From: CAYXVF01 sp964468125
Lineage (GTDB): Bacteria; Myxococcota; XYA12-FULL-58-9; CAYXVF01
Length of the DNA stretch: 64,000 nt
NCBI GenBank assembly: GCA_964468125.1
Contig: CAYXVF010000002.1
Span: forward strand, 71,383 to 135,382
Direction of reading: 5' to 3'
Shown: positions 8,197 through 17,071 of the stretch, one piece after another
Layout: each line of letters begins with the position of its first letter
Numbering within the stretch: the stretch's first letter is position 1
The notes under the pieces: model-generated
What the model saw: the letters and a program-made list of their open reading frames with translations, nothing else
The model's database searches: none
Told to the model about the DNA's origin: nothing
Made by a program: the position numbers and the translations under genes

Positions 8197-10251
8197 ATGA
8201 TCATCCGCCGCATCCTCCTGCCTGTCGTGCTCACACTTTTCGCCTGTGCGACGAGCACCCCCCGCATCGCTCCTTTGCCGATCGAGGACGCGGAATCCTT
8301 CATCGTGTTCATCTCCGGGAACCGCGCCGGAGAAATGAAAATCGTGCGGGCCGATCGGACCGTCACCGTCGACTTCGGGTACCGAAGCAACGGGCGAGGA
8401 CCGACCCTGAAGGAAGTCGTTCGCATCGGCGCCACGGGCATGCCCGAGCTGTGGGCCGTCGAAGGCACCACCACTTTTGGCAACGCGGTCGACGAGCGTT
8501 TCGAGGTGAAGGGGGATGAGGCCACCTGGGTCGACACGACCGGTCAGGGCTCGGCGTCGTTCGCGGAGCCCGCACTCTACCTCGCTCAAACGGGAACGCC
8601 CTATTCGGTCTACCTCCAGGCGCTGACGCTTCTCGGGGCCGAGGGGAGCACGTTGCCAACCCTCCCGGGGGGCAGCGCGCGTCTCGAGGTTTTGGAGGAG
8701 CTGACTCTCAGCTCGGCGACCGGCCCGGTCGAGGCGACCGCTTACGGGCTGTATGGTCCATCGCTCGACCCAACCTACCTCTTTCTGGACGGCTCCAAGC
8801 GGTTTTTGGCTTTCGCGCTCCCCTCCGCTGCAATCGTGCGCGCCGGGCTCGAAGGCGAAGAGCAGCGGCTTCGTGACTCGGTGACTCGCTACTCCGCGGA
8901 GCGGTTCGTGAAGATTCAGGAGAAGACCGCCCGCAACTACGATGGACCGGTACGAATTAAAAACGTGCGGATCTTCGACCCGGAGACCCTGGCGCTCACC
9001 GAGCCCATGTCCGTGGTGGTCGAGGGCGATCGCATCCGCGCGATCGAGCCTGCGACCACACCCGCTGGCGACGACGAATACGTGGTTGAAGGAAACGGCG
9101 GGACCTTGGTCGCCGGCATGGTGGAAACTCACGGTCACGTGGATATTTCCGATGCACTGCGCAATCTCGCCTCGGGCGTCACCATCATGAGGGACATGGG
9201 CAACAAGAACGATGTGCTCGCGGACCTCGTGGCGAAGATCGAGTCGGGCACGCTCGCAGGACCGACCATCGTTCGCAGCGGCTTCATCGAGGGAAAGAGC
9301 CCCTACAACTCGGACGGTGGGATTATCGTCACGAACGAAGAAGAAGCGGTGGAGGCGGTACGAACCTACGCGAAGATGGGCGGCTTCTTTCAGATCAAGA
9401 TCTACAACTCAATGAAGCCCGAGTGGGTGCCGGCGGTGATCGCAGAGGCAAGAGAACACGGGTTCCGGGTCACCGGTCACGTTCCCGCCTTTAGCAACGC
9501 GAACGAGATGATCCGCGCGGGCTACGATGAAATGACTCACATCAATCAGGTGATGCTCGGCTGGGTCCTGGACGAAGGTGAAGATACGCGCACGCTCCTG
9601 CGCCTGACCGCGCTGAAGCGCTTGCCCGAGCTCGATCTGAGCGGCGCCCCGGTGCAGGAAACACTGAACATGATGGTAGAGCGCAACGTGGCGATGGAGC
9701 CGACTCTTTGCATTCACGAAGCCCTACTTCTGTCGCGCAACGGCGAGACCCGCGCGGGTGTGACGGGCTATGTGGATCACATGCCGGTGGAGTTTCAGCG
9801 TGGTGCCAAGCAGGCGCTGGCGCAGATCGCTGGCCCGGAGGACGACGCGGCCTACCGCGGGGCCTACGACAAGATCATCGATACGCTTCGCATGATGCGT
9901 GAGCGCGGAATTTTCTTGCTCGCCGGAACCGATATGGGTGGTGCATTCGAGCTCCACCGAGAGCTCGAAATCTTCACCGAGCTCGGCTACTCCAAACCAG
10001 AGGTGCTCAAGCTCGCTACCTATGATGCCACTGAGTATCTTGGCCTGGCGGATGAGCGCGGCTCGATCGAGGTCGGGAAGCGCGCCGACTTCTTCCTCGT
10101 AGATGGCGACCCTACCTCCGACCTCGCGGATCTCAAGAAGATCTCACTGGTCGCAAAAGACGGGACGCTCTACGCACCGAGCGAGATCTACCCGGAGTTT
10201 GGCATCGAGCCCTTTACCGCCGTGCCGGAGGTGCGCTCGCCCAGGCGCTGA
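8197..10251 (+). CDS. Amidohydrolase-family lipoprotein (metal-dependent hydrolase)
   Basis: Encodes 684 residues. The start at 8197 is supported by GAGG about ten bases upstream and by the signal it exposes: a lipoprotein signal ending in a lipobox (Leu-Phe-Ala-Cys17). Residues about 30-250 are a beta-rich N-terminal domain. From about 255 an amidohydrolase domain follows, with the metal ligands His312-x-His314, a Lys in a QIKIYNS stretch (likely carboxylated), further His in TGHVP and MTHIN, and Asp near 578 in AGTDMGG. The C-terminus carries the usual small beta domain (GKRADFFLVDGDP). A lipid-anchored periplasmic hydrolase, possibly a dipeptidase or imidazolonepropionase relative. Substrate unknown. 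Confidence 0.88.
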   Translation: MIIRRILLPVVLTLFACATSTPRIAPLPIEDAESFIVFISGNRAGEMKIVRADRTVTVDFGYRSNGRGPTLKEVVRIGATGMPELWAVEGTTTFGNAVDERFEVKGDEATWVDTTGQGSASFAEPALYLAQTGTPYSVYLQALTLLGAEGSTLPTLPGGSARLEVLEELTLSSATGPVEATAYGLYGPSLDPTYLFLDGSKRFLAFALPSAAIVRAGLEGEEQRLRDSVTRYSAERFVKIQEKTARNYDGPVRIKNVRIFDPETLALTEPMSVVVEGDRIRAIEPATTPAGDDEYVVEGNGGTLVAGMVETHGHVDISDALRNLASGVTIMRDMGNKNDVLADLVAKIESGTLAGPTIVRSGFIEGKSPYNSDGGIIVTNEEEAVEAVRTYAKMGGFFQIKIYNSMKPEWVPAVIAEAREHGFRVTGHVPAFSNANEMIRAGYDEMTHINQVMLGWVLDEGEDTRTLLRLTALKRLPELDLSGAPVQETLNMMVERNVAMEPTLCIHEALLLSRNGETRAGVTGYVDHMPVEFQRGAKQALAQIAGPEDDAAYRGAYDKIIDTLRMMRERGIFLLAGTDMGGAFELHRELEIFTELGYSKPEVLKLATYDATEYLGLADERGSIEVGKRADFFLVDGDPTSDLADLKKISLVAKDGTLYAPSEIYPEFGIEPFTAVPEVRSPRR

Positions 10252-10266
10252 TTCAGTGCGCGGGTT

Positions 10267-10743
10267 TCAGCCGTGGCGATGTTCGCGCCAGTAGGTGCGG
10301 TATTGCGCGACGTCGCGGTTGGTGATGTTCAGGCGCCGGGCCAATCCGCGCGCGACCGCGCGGTAGAACTCGCGTCCTAAGGCCGGATCGCTCTCGCAGA
10401 GGCTGTTGATCGCATCCTGGGTGATCTTCAGAACCTTCGAGTCTTCCATGGCTCGAATCGTTCCGGTGCGCACGTGGTCCTGAAGCACGAGTCCCATCTC
10501 GCCGAAGTAGGAGCCCGTACCAAGGGTCGCAACTTCTTCATCGTCGCCGTCGGAGCCCTTCTTCAAGACCTTCACGGTTCCGAGGGCGAGCACGTAGAGA
10601 TCGGAGCCGGTCTCGCCTTCGCGAAAGATCTCTGAGTGCGCGGGCAGCGATTCTTCCGTCGCCGCGGCGGCGAGCTTGTGGATGTGCTCCTTCGAGAAAT
10701 CCGCGAACAGGCTGGTCTTCGCGAGGGTCTCTTCGTGCGCCAT
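10267..10743 (-). CDS. Stand-alone cyclic-nucleotide-binding domain protein
   Basis: A 158-residue protein made of a single cNMP-binding beta-roll plus a C-terminal helix, without a DNA-binding domain. The phosphate-binding cassette reads FGEMGLVLQDHVRTGT, keeping the Gly-Glu and the Arg that contact cyclic nucleotide phosphates. An AAAGGAG ribosome site precedes the start. It could sense cAMP, cGMP or a cyclic dinucleotide and act on a partner protein. A second stand-alone protein of this type lies at 36595. Confidence 0.85.
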   Translation of the reverse strand: MAHEETLAKTSLFADFSKEHIHKLAAAATEESLPAHSEIFREGETGSDLYVLALGTVKVLKKGSDGDDEEVATLGTGSYFGEMGLVLQDHVRTGTIRAMEDSKVLKITQDAINSLCESDPALGREFYRAVARGLARRLNITNRDVAQYRTYWREHRHG

Positions 10744-10856
10744 GGTTCTCGTTCTCCTTTTTCTGCCCTTTATCAGCTCCCGGCACGCGTCTCCACCGCT
10801 CCGGTGAAGCCACCCACTTTTTTCTACTCGTCGCGCAACTTCTCACACGAAGACCG

Positions 10857-10897
10857 GTTGTGGTCATGGAGCAGGAACGGCGCTCCAACGCCACAAC
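10857..10897 (+). promoter_or_regulatory. Two-part hairpin directly upstream of a ribosome site
   Basis: GTTGTGG (10857-10863) pairs with CCACAAC (10891-10897), and inside it GGAGC (10868-10872) pairs with GCTCC (10882-10886), leaving a 9-base loop and a 4/4 internal loop. The GAGGAG ribosome site of the gene at 10910 begins right after the stem. It may influence translation or mRNA stability; no ligand class is recognised. Confidence 0.4.
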
Positions 10898-10909
10898 GAG
10901 GAGAGAGAG

Positions 10910-11275
10910 ATGACGAACATTCCAGGATTTTTGCGCAACGCTAGCGCAGAAGCTCATCCAAACGCCCACGCGGCCGTGCAAGGAGGAGTTGAGCGACGCG
11001 GGGAGCAGCTCGCGCGCAAGGCAGAGCGCAACGCGTTTGCTCTGCAGCTCAATCAGAAGCTGCAGGAGTCGGGGAAGCTCACTGACGCGCAGTCGGCGCG
11101 GGCCGAGGCGAGGGAAGCAGCGCGTACGGAACGCGCGGAGAATCTCGACGCGCGGGCGGAGCGCAACCAGTTCATCCAGGACGAAATGGCCGCGGGAAGT
11201 AGCCTCGCGTCTGCTCGGGCGAGCTGGCGGCAGCAGAATCTGAATCCGCCGGTTCCGCCCGCGACGGAGATCTGA
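10910..11275 (+). CDS. Small charged helical protein of unknown function
   Basis: Encodes 121 residues, Ala/Arg/Glu/Gln rich, predicted to be one long helix or coiled coil (about residues 25-110), with a proline-rich end. No signal peptide or known domain. A GAGGAGAGAGAG run before the ATG is a strong ribosome site and settles the start. It is preceded by the hairpin at 10857-10897. High Ala and charge recall small stress-related or nucleoid-associated proteins, but nothing specific supports this. Confidence 0.7.
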   Translation: MTNIPGFLRNASAEAHPNAHAAVQGGVERRGEQLARKAERNAFALQLNQKLQESGKLTDAQSARAEAREAARTERAENLDARAERNQFIQDEMAAGSSLASARASWRQQNLNPPVPPATEI

Positions 11276-11379
11276 GGCGACTCTTTCCGGTAAGCTCGTG
11301 AGACCGACTGTCTGACGCGCTGACCGGAGCCATTTTTGAGCTGGCGCGAGGTGTCGAGCCGAGGATAAACGTCGAGGGC

Positions 11380-12399
11380 ATGGTGGTGCTTTCGACCCTT
11401 CTCCTCGTGCTCAACACTGCGGACCCGTCGAGCGCAACGGAGTCGCAAGAGAGTCCGGAAGAGAGCGCGCTCGACACCTGGGACGAAAGCGATTCCGACG
11501 CCGCGAAAACGGAAGAGCCTTCCCTACGCCGCGTGCTGCGCCTCACTTCCGGTGCGGATTTTCTGTCGCTCTCGGTGGCGAGTGAGGTGGGCAATCAACT
11601 CGAGCTCGACTACCAACCGAACAGCGCTCTCACCGTCGGCGCTCAAGTGGGCTATGGGCCCTTCACTGTCTTTGGATGGATCAACGCGGGCTCTCTCGAC
11701 GACGAGGTGACCTTCGGCAAGACCCGCGCCTTTGACCTCGCCGCCGCCTGGACGCAGCACCTCGGCGACAACGAGCTGAACCTGTTCGCCGAGTATCGCC
11801 GCTACAAAGGGTTCTATCTCGCCAACACCGGCGACCTGTTTGTTGGGGGAAGCAATGACTTCCCGGTCGTGCGTGGAGACATTGCCTCCACCGCGGCAAC
11901 TGTGAGTGGCACCTATTTCTTCAGCGAAGATTTTTCCTACGCGAGGGCCTTTTACGACGCGACTCCGGGGCGAAAGAGCGCCGGAAGCTGGGTGGTGCGC
12001 GTCACCACGGGATTCATGGGTTTTTCCGCCGCCGCGCCGATCGTGCCTCCCGCGCTCGCGCCTGCCTTTGGACGGTCGAGCCTCGTTTCCAGCTCCAATG
12101 CACTCTTCATCGCGGCGTCCGGGGGCTATGCCTACGACTGGGTTCGCGAAAGTGGGTTCTACCTGACGGGAATGATTCTCGGAGGCTGGTCCTTGGGCTA
12201 TCGCCTGCAAACCGAAGGTGAGCCGAATGGCTTCAGCGACGCGCCGTCGGCGAGCGCGGCGATCGCCACCGGTTGGGCGGGAGAGCGCTTCTCGGGCGGC
12301 CTGACCGGTGAAGGCATTCTCGACGCGATCGGCCTGCGAGACATGGACGTCGGCCTCCAGCGGATCGCCGTCACCCTGTTTTTCGAGATCAAGCTCTAG
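11380..12399 (+). CDS. Predicted outer-membrane beta-barrel, DUF4421-like
   Basis: A 339-residue protein with an N-terminal hydrophobic signal (about residues 1-19), an acidic low-complexity linker, then alternating aromatic/Gly strands typical of a barrel. The central stretch SYARAFYDATPGRKSAGSW resembles the conserved core of DUF4421 proteins known mainly from Bacteroidetes, in which a Lys-Ser-Ala-Gly-Ser motif recurs. The ATG at 11380 lacks a strong ribosome site, so the start is tentative. Function unknown. It stands alone between a small helical protein and the M20 peptidase gene. Confidence 0.65.
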   Translation: MVVLSTLLLVLNTADPSSATESQESPEESALDTWDESDSDAAKTEEPSLRRVLRLTSGADFLSLSVASEVGNQLELDYQPNSALTVGAQVGYGPFTVFGWINAGSLDDEVTFGKTRAFDLAAAWTQHLGDNELNLFAEYRRYKGFYLANTGDLFVGGSNDFPVVRGDIASTAATVSGTYFFSEDFSYARAFYDATPGRKSAGSWVVRVTTGFMGFSAAAPIVPPALAPAFGRSSLVSSSNALFIAASGGYAYDWVRESGFYLTGMILGGWSLGYRLQTEGEPNGFSDAPSASAAIATGWAGERFSGGLTGEGILDAIGLRDMDVGLQRIAVTLFFEIKL

Positions 12400-12473
12400 C
12401 TCAGACCCATCTCACGCGTGGCAGCGGCTCGGGAGGACTTGAGAACGACTGTCGCTCCGCACTATGGGGCCGC

Positions 12474-13808
12474 ATGGTAAAAACATCGCTGTTCTGTCGG
12501 ACCGGACTCGCCGCCGCCATCGTCGTTCTCGTCGCCTGCTCCGCGAGCGCTTCTCCGAAGGTGAATGCCGCAGCGCAGAAAGAATACGACAACGGATTGG
12601 ACGCGCTTTTCGTGCATTTCCACTCGAACCCTGAGCTTTCCTTCGTGGAGACGAAGACCGCGGCCCGCATCGCGAAGGAGCTGCGCGCGGTGGGTTTCGA
12701 GGTCACCGAGGGCGTCGGCCGGACGGGGCTCGTCGCGACGATGAAGAACGGCAAGGGCCCGACGGTCATGATGCGGGCGGACATGGACGGTCTCCCGGTG
12801 AAGGAAGAATCTGGTCTGCCTTACGCCTCAAAGGCCACGCAGGTGAACGCCGAGGGCGCCGAATACCCGGTGATGCACGCCTGCGGTCACGACGTTCACA
12901 TCACCTCTCTCGTCGGCACCGCTCGATTGATGAGCGAGATGAAATCCCAATGGTCCGGGACACTCATGCTCGTCGCCCAACCTGCCGAAGAGTGGAAGGA
13001 GTCCGGGGCGAAAGCGATGCGCGACGATCGGATCTGGGAGCGGTTCGGAAAACCTGACTATGCGCTCGCCTTTCACGTCGCGGCGGACATCGAGGCGGGC
13101 AAGATCTTCGCCGCTCGGGAAGCGGCCTATTCGGCGGTCGACAGTGTCGACGTGATCGTGCCCGGGATCGGGGCTCATGGCGCCTCTCCGCATCGGGGCA
13201 AAGACCCGGTTGTGATCGCCTCTCAAATCGTCGTCAGTCTGCAGACCCTCGTGTCACGGGAGCTCTCGCCCCGCGAGCCCGGAGTGGTGACCGTGGGGGT
13301 CTTTCGAGCCGGGACAAAGCGCAACGTGATCGGCGAAGAGGCTCGTCTCGAGCTCACCGTTCGCTCGGACAATGATGAGACGCGCAAGAAGCTCTTGGAT
13401 GGCATCGAACGGATCGCCGTGAACGTGGGGCGGGCCGCGGGCCTGCCGGAGGATTCGCTGCCGCGCATGGAGCTCCGCGGCACCCTGCCCGTCACCCGAA
13501 ACGACCCGCTCTTGGTGGACCGAATCCGGCGGGCGTGGGAGGTCAGCCTGGGCTCGAGCGCGCTCGTCGACTACGAGCGCAAAGGGATGGGGGGCGAGGA
13601 CTTTCCCTACTTCACCAAAGACCCCTACATCCCGAGCGTCTACTTCCAGGTGGGCGGAACGGCTCGGGAGTGGTTCGAAGCCGCTCGCAACGGCGGCCCG
13701 GCGGTGGCATCGCACCATTCACCGCGGTTCAAGATCTCACCAGAGCCCGCGGTGAAGAGCGGAGTTGCGGCGAGCGTTGTGGCATTGTTGGAGCTTCTGT
13801 CGCGTTGA
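12474..13808 (+). CDS. Exported M20-family metallopeptidase / amidohydrolase (hippurate hydrolase-like)
   Basis: Encodes 444 residues. The N-terminus is a signal with a possible lipobox (Leu-Val-Ala-Cys22), so it is periplasmic or lipid-anchored. Metal-binding motifs of the M20D group are present: HACGHDVH (about 134-141), PAEEW, GMGGEDF and the C-terminal HHSPRF. The central insertion is the dimerisation domain of these enzymes. They cleave N-acyl or carbamoyl amino acids such as hippurate or indole-acetyl-amino acids; the exact substrate cannot be told. The gene for a haem-binding protein starts 21 bases after the stop, so the two are probably co-transcribed. Confidence 0.9.
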   Translation: MVKTSLFCRTGLAAAIVVLVACSASASPKVNAAAQKEYDNGLDALFVHFHSNPELSFVETKTAARIAKELRAVGFEVTEGVGRTGLVATMKNGKGPTVMMRADMDGLPVKEESGLPYASKATQVNAEGAEYPVMHACGHDVHITSLVGTARLMSEMKSQWSGTLMLVAQPAEEWKESGAKAMRDDRIWERFGKPDYALAFHVAADIEAGKIFAAREAAYSAVDSVDVIVPGIGAHGASPHRGKDPVVIASQIVVSLQTLVSRELSPREPGVVTVGVFRAGTKRNVIGEEARLELTVRSDNDETRKKLLDGIERIAVNVGRAAGLPEDSLPRMELRGTLPVTRNDPLLVDRIRRAWEVSLGSSALVDYERKGMGGEDFPYFTKDPYIPSVYFQVGGTAREWFEAARNGGPAVASHHSPRFKISPEPAVKSGVAASVVALLELLSR

Positions 13809-13829
13809 CGGCTCCGGGGAGGAAACAAA

Positions 13830-14378
13830 ATGAATGGTCTGCTCACGAAACTCGGCCTCGGCGTTCTCGGCCTCTTCGTCCTGATTCAGCTCGTGCCCTA
13901 CGGTCGAGCGCACGAAAACCCGCCCGTCACCGGCGAGCCCGAGTGGGACTCTCCGGAGACCGAGGCGTTGTTCAAACGGACCTGCGCCGACTGTCATTCG
14001 CACGAGACTCGGTGGCCCTGGTACGCGTCGATCGCACCCGCCTCCTGGCTCGTCACTCAACACGTGACCGAGGGACGTGAGCACTTCAACGTCTCAGCCT
14101 GGGGCACACAGGAGCACAACGAAGGAGAAGAAGCCGCCGAAGAGCTCGAGCACGGTGAGATGCCGATCAGAGGGTACACGATGATGCACCCGGAGGCGGC
14201 GCTGAGCGGCGCGGAGCGCGCGAAGCTCATCGCGGGTTTGATCGCGACCTTCGGCGAGGAGCACCACGAAGGCGAGCAAGAAGAGACGCACGGCGGTGGG
14301 GCTGAGGCTCACGGGGAGGATGAAGACGAGGAGTCCGCGCCCGAGGCTGTTGAGGCCGTTGGCGCAGAGGCCGGTTGA
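13830..14378 (+). CDS. Membrane-anchored haem-binding-domain protein (Haem_bd, CxxCH)
   Basis: A 182-residue protein with an N-terminal membrane anchor (about residues 5-24) and one c-type haem motif, Cys52-Ala-Asp-Cys55-His56, followed by ETRWPWYASIAPASW, the signature of the small Haem_bd family. The C-terminal 45 residues are rich in His and Glu and look able to bind metal. A GGAGG site precedes the ATG. Likely an electron-transfer or redox-sensing protein on the outer face of the inner membrane. It faces, tail to tail, the gene of a Crp/Fnr regulator with an FNR-like Cys motif. Confidence 0.85.
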   Translation: MNGLLTKLGLGVLGLFVLIQLVPYGRAHENPPVTGEPEWDSPETEALFKRTCADCHSHETRWPWYASIAPASWLVTQHVTEGREHFNVSAWGTQEHNEGEEAAEELEHGEMPIRGYTMMHPEAALSGAERAKLIAGLIATFGEEHHEGEQEETHGGGAEAHGEDEDEESAPEAVEAVGAEAG

Positions 14379-14385
14379 GCGGAGC

Positions 14386-15111
14386 TCAGACGAGCAGCTC
14401 GACCTCGTCGAGAAGCAGGTCGAGATCCCGGACCCGAACCGTCCGCCCCTGGAACTCGGCGACATCGTCCGTTTCCAGTTTCTTGATGGTTCGGGCGACG
14501 GTCTCCGGGCGAGTGCCCAAATGCTCGGCGAGCTCGCGTCGCGAATAGGGAAGATCCCAGATCAGGTTGCCTTCGTCATCTACGCGGGCGTAGCGCTCTT
14601 TGAGACTCAAGAGGAGCTGAGCCAGACGCGGCCGGACGCTCAGTGTTGCAAGCTGGAATCGTTCGTTCTCTGCGCTGCCGAGCTCGCGGGCGATGTGACC
14701 GAGGAAGCGCTGGCCAATGCGGGGGTTCGCGTCGAGAAGAGCATCGACCGTGTGCCGATCGACGAAGCAGATGCGGGCACTGGACAGCACTTCCGCGCTC
14801 GCGCCGTAGGTACCGCCAGAAAAGTACGCACGATAGCCCAGCGTTTCGCCGGCTTGAACCATGCGGAGAATAACCGTGTTGCCCGCCCTATCCGTCTTGC
14901 GGAGGATCACGGTGCCCGACTGGATACAGTAGATCCCGAGGCATGGATTCCCCTCGTAGAAGATCATTTGCCCCGGCGAATACTCGTTGGTGACCTTGGC
15001 TGCGTTCAAGGTGGATAGACCCGATTCATCGAGCTCGCACCATTCGCAGGTCTCGCGAGTCTTGCAGGTGGGGCACGCGATCGGCATCTCCGCTTCGCCC
15101 CGTCGCACCAT
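14386..15111 (-). CDS. Crp/Fnr-family transcription regulator with FNR-like cysteine motif
   Basis: Encodes 241 residues. The N-terminus has Cys13-x2-Cys16-x5-Cys22-x2-Cys25; the first three reproduce the CX2CX5C spacing of E. coli FNR, whose fourth ligand is far downstream. Residues about 40-150 form the cyclic-nucleotide-like beta-roll, but the cassette (GETLGYRAYFSGG) lacks the phosphate-binding Arg, so cAMP binding is unlikely. Residues about 160-235 hold a winged helix with SRRELAEHLGTRPETVART as recognition region. GGGGAGG precedes the ATG. It is plausibly an oxygen or NO sensor using an Fe-S cluster, or a zinc-stabilised regulator. Target genes are unknown; the haem protein next door is a candidate. 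Confidence 0.87.
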   Translation of the reverse strand: MVRRGEAEMPIACPTCKTRETCEWCELDESGLSTLNAAKVTNEYSPGQMIFYEGNPCLGIYCIQSGTVILRKTDRAGNTVILRMVQAGETLGYRAYFSGGTYGASAEVLSSARICFVDRHTVDALLDANPRIGQRFLGHIARELGSAENERFQLATLSVRPRLAQLLLSLKERYARVDDEGNLIWDLPYSRRELAEHLGTRPETVARTIKKLETDDVAEFQGRTVRVRDLDLLLDEVELLV

Positions 15112-15192
15112 GCTTTTCCTCCCCTGTGTCCAACTCAGGCTCCCCGCACTATTGTCCTGTCACGGGGAAAAATTAAGAGGCAAAAGAACGAA

Positions 15193-15221
15193 TTGTCGAC
15201 GCGATGATCTCGCGATAACTA
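15193..15221 (+). promoter_or_regulatory. Candidate sigma-70 promoter, possibly leaderless transcript
   Basis: TTGTCG (15193-15198) and TAACTA (15216-15221) are separated by 17 bases and end 14 bases before the ATG at 15236. Transcription would begin only a few bases before the start codon, where no ribosome site is seen. Confidence 0.4.
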
Positions 15222-15235
15222 TTTACTAAGCACTC

Positions 15236-16636
15236 ATGCTCGCTCTCTACTCTGACCGTGTAGTCCTTGGGGACGGTGTTCAAACGCCATTGAATGTTCG
15301 CGGCGCGGAGCTGTGGATCGAAAACGCCGTGATTCGCGCGGTGCGTCCGGTTGAACGCGTGGACTGGGTTCCGACGGAGAATTGCCTCGATTTCGGCGAT
15401 TTCGTGGTCTGCCCGGCTTTCGTGAACGCCCATACGCACGTTGCGCTGAACGCATTCCGCGGTCTCACCCAGGCGTCGAACCTACGCGGCAACATGGTCG
15501 AGAACCTGTTCTATCGCCTCGAAGAGCACCTGACCCCGGAGGACGTTCGATCCTTCGCGCGAATGGGGGCACACGAGTGCTTAGACAACGGTGTGGGTCT
15601 GATTTGGGATCATTACTACGGAGGGACCGAGCTCGCCCGAGCGATCGTCGACGTGGGTCTCGCCGCGGTGGTTGCACCAACACTTCAGGACGTCTCGGGC
15701 CCAGGTGTGGGCCAGCTCGAAGCAGGCCTCGAGGCCACTGAAAGTCTCGATGCTGACGACTGGGCGGAGCGGGGGGTCTGGCCTGCCCTGGGGCCACACG
15801 CGACCGACACGGTGAGTCCCGAGCTCTGGACCCGCGTCGCCGAGCTCGCGAGGCAACGGGACTGGGTCGTTCACGCCCACGTTGCGCAATCGGTGGAAGA
15901 GCACGAACGTGCTCTCGAACGGCACGGCTGTTCTCCAGTGGAGCTTCTCGAGCGCAGCGGCGTTTTGGATGCGAGCGGCGTGTTCGTACACGGCATCTAC
16001 ATGAGCGACGCGGATCTCGCGCGATTGAACGGCCAGCGACACACGCTCGGATTCTGCCCACTGTCGCAGGTGCAATTTTGCTTCCCCGCCTACGTGCCCG
16101 GTTGGAGTAGAGCCGGACTTCCGTGGTTTGTTGCCACTGATTGTGCACCTACGAACGACGCGATGAACGTGCAGCGCGAGCTGCCGCTGGTCGCCGCGAT
16201 GCGGTCCTTTGAGACCACGAGCTCGCCCGAGTACTCGAGCTTCAGGACCCGGGGGGACCTCTCATCGGCGCGTGCACTGGACGAGGCGCGAGTCGCCGCT
16301 CTCGACGCCGCGGGGTCCTTCAGTGACCCTCAGTTTCTTCTGTCTCGGGTCTGGTCGATCCCCGGGCGACTTCACCCGAGCATGCGGGCGGGGGTGATCG
16401 AAGCGGGAGCGCTCGCGAATCTCCTGGTGTTGGACCCGAACCACCCATCCTTCTGGCCGCAACTCGGGGTGTTGCGGACTCTTGCTTTGGGGGACACGCG
16501 CGGGGCGATTCATCGCCTAATGGTGCGCGGCCAATGGATCAAGGCCCCGGAGGAGCGGGCCGGGGAGCGCCGGGAGCACGCCCGGGAAGCGCAGGAACGG
16601 CTCGAAGCTCACCTGCGCGCATTGAATCTACTCTGA
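15236..16636 (+). CDS. Amidohydrolase (aminohydrolase/chlorohydrolase, ATZ/TRZ-like deaminase)
   Basis: A 466-residue cytoplasmic enzyme without signal peptide. Ligands of the mononuclear metal site are visible: His66-x-His68 in NAHTHVAL, a further His in HAHVAQS, His in VHGIYMS, and Asp in ATDCAPTND. The C-terminal stretch (GALANLLVLDPNHPSFWP) is the usual end of the amidohydrolase composite domain. The family deaminates guanine, S-adenosylhomocysteine, cytosine or triazines, so a nucleobase deaminase is likely but the substrate is not determined. Asn-rich NLRGNMVENL replaces the common helical insert. Candidate promoter just upstream. Confidence 0.87.
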   Translation: MLALYSDRVVLGDGVQTPLNVRGAELWIENAVIRAVRPVERVDWVPTENCLDFGDFVVCPAFVNAHTHVALNAFRGLTQASNLRGNMVENLFYRLEEHLTPEDVRSFARMGAHECLDNGVGLIWDHYYGGTELARAIVDVGLAAVVAPTLQDVSGPGVGQLEAGLEATESLDADDWAERGVWPALGPHATDTVSPELWTRVAELARQRDWVVHAHVAQSVEEHERALERHGCSPVELLERSGVLDASGVFVHGIYMSDADLARLNGQRHTLGFCPLSQVQFCFPAYVPGWSRAGLPWFVATDCAPTNDAMNVQRELPLVAAMRSFETTSSPEYSSFRTRGDLSSARALDEARVAALDAAGSFSDPQFLLSRVWSIPGRLHPSMRAGVIEAGALANLLVLDPNHPSFWPQLGVLRTLALGDTRGAIHRLMVRGQWIKAPEERAGERREHAREAQERLEAHLRALNLL

Positions 16637-16711
16637 GCGCTTCTTCGCTTGCGCTGCGCTTTCGATGTATCACTTTCCTTGCGAACGGCTTCGCACCGCA
16701 GGAGGTAATTC

Positions 16712-17068
16712 ATGCGTACAGTTCTCGTGTTTCTTGGTGTCTTCGCCCTCGCAGCAGGGTGCGCGTCCACGGCGCCCAAGGGCGAATCCGGGGAGAGCCG
16801 CGAGGCCCTCGCGCGACAGCATGGCAGCAAGAGCGGCGACGGGGTCGGCGGGGGCGGCCAGGCCGCGGCCGGAGACAAGCTGGGAGCCGGCGGCTACAAG
16901 CACGGCAGCGGCAAGGGCGACGGGATCGGAGGCGGTGCGCAACAAGGCATCGGCAAAAAGAACGGCAAGGTCGAGCACGGCAGCGGCGTCGGAACGGGCG
17001 CGGGCGGTGGTGGGCAAGACGGCGATGGGCCGAAGAGCGGTATTCACGGCGAGCCGGACGACGACTAG
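16712..17068 (+). CDS. Small Gly-rich repeat lipoprotein
   Basis: A 118-residue protein with a signal ending in LAAGC17, a plausible lipobox. The mature part is built from three imperfect repeats of about 20-23 residues, each starting His-Gly-Ser and running through a Gly-Asp-Gly-(Ile/Val)-Gly-Gly-Gly core; they begin near residues 37, 64 and 90. AGGAGG lies seven bases before the ATG. Composition (Gly, Lys, Asp, Ser) suggests a flexible, hydrophilic surface lipoprotein. No family is recognised. Confidence 0.75.
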   Translation: MRTVLVFLGVFALAAGCASTAPKGESGESREALARQHGSKSGDGVGGGGQAAAGDKLGAGGYKHGSGKGDGIGGGAQQGIGKKNGKVEHGSGVGTGAGGGGQDGDGPKSGIHGEPDDD

Positions 17069-17071
17069 CGC

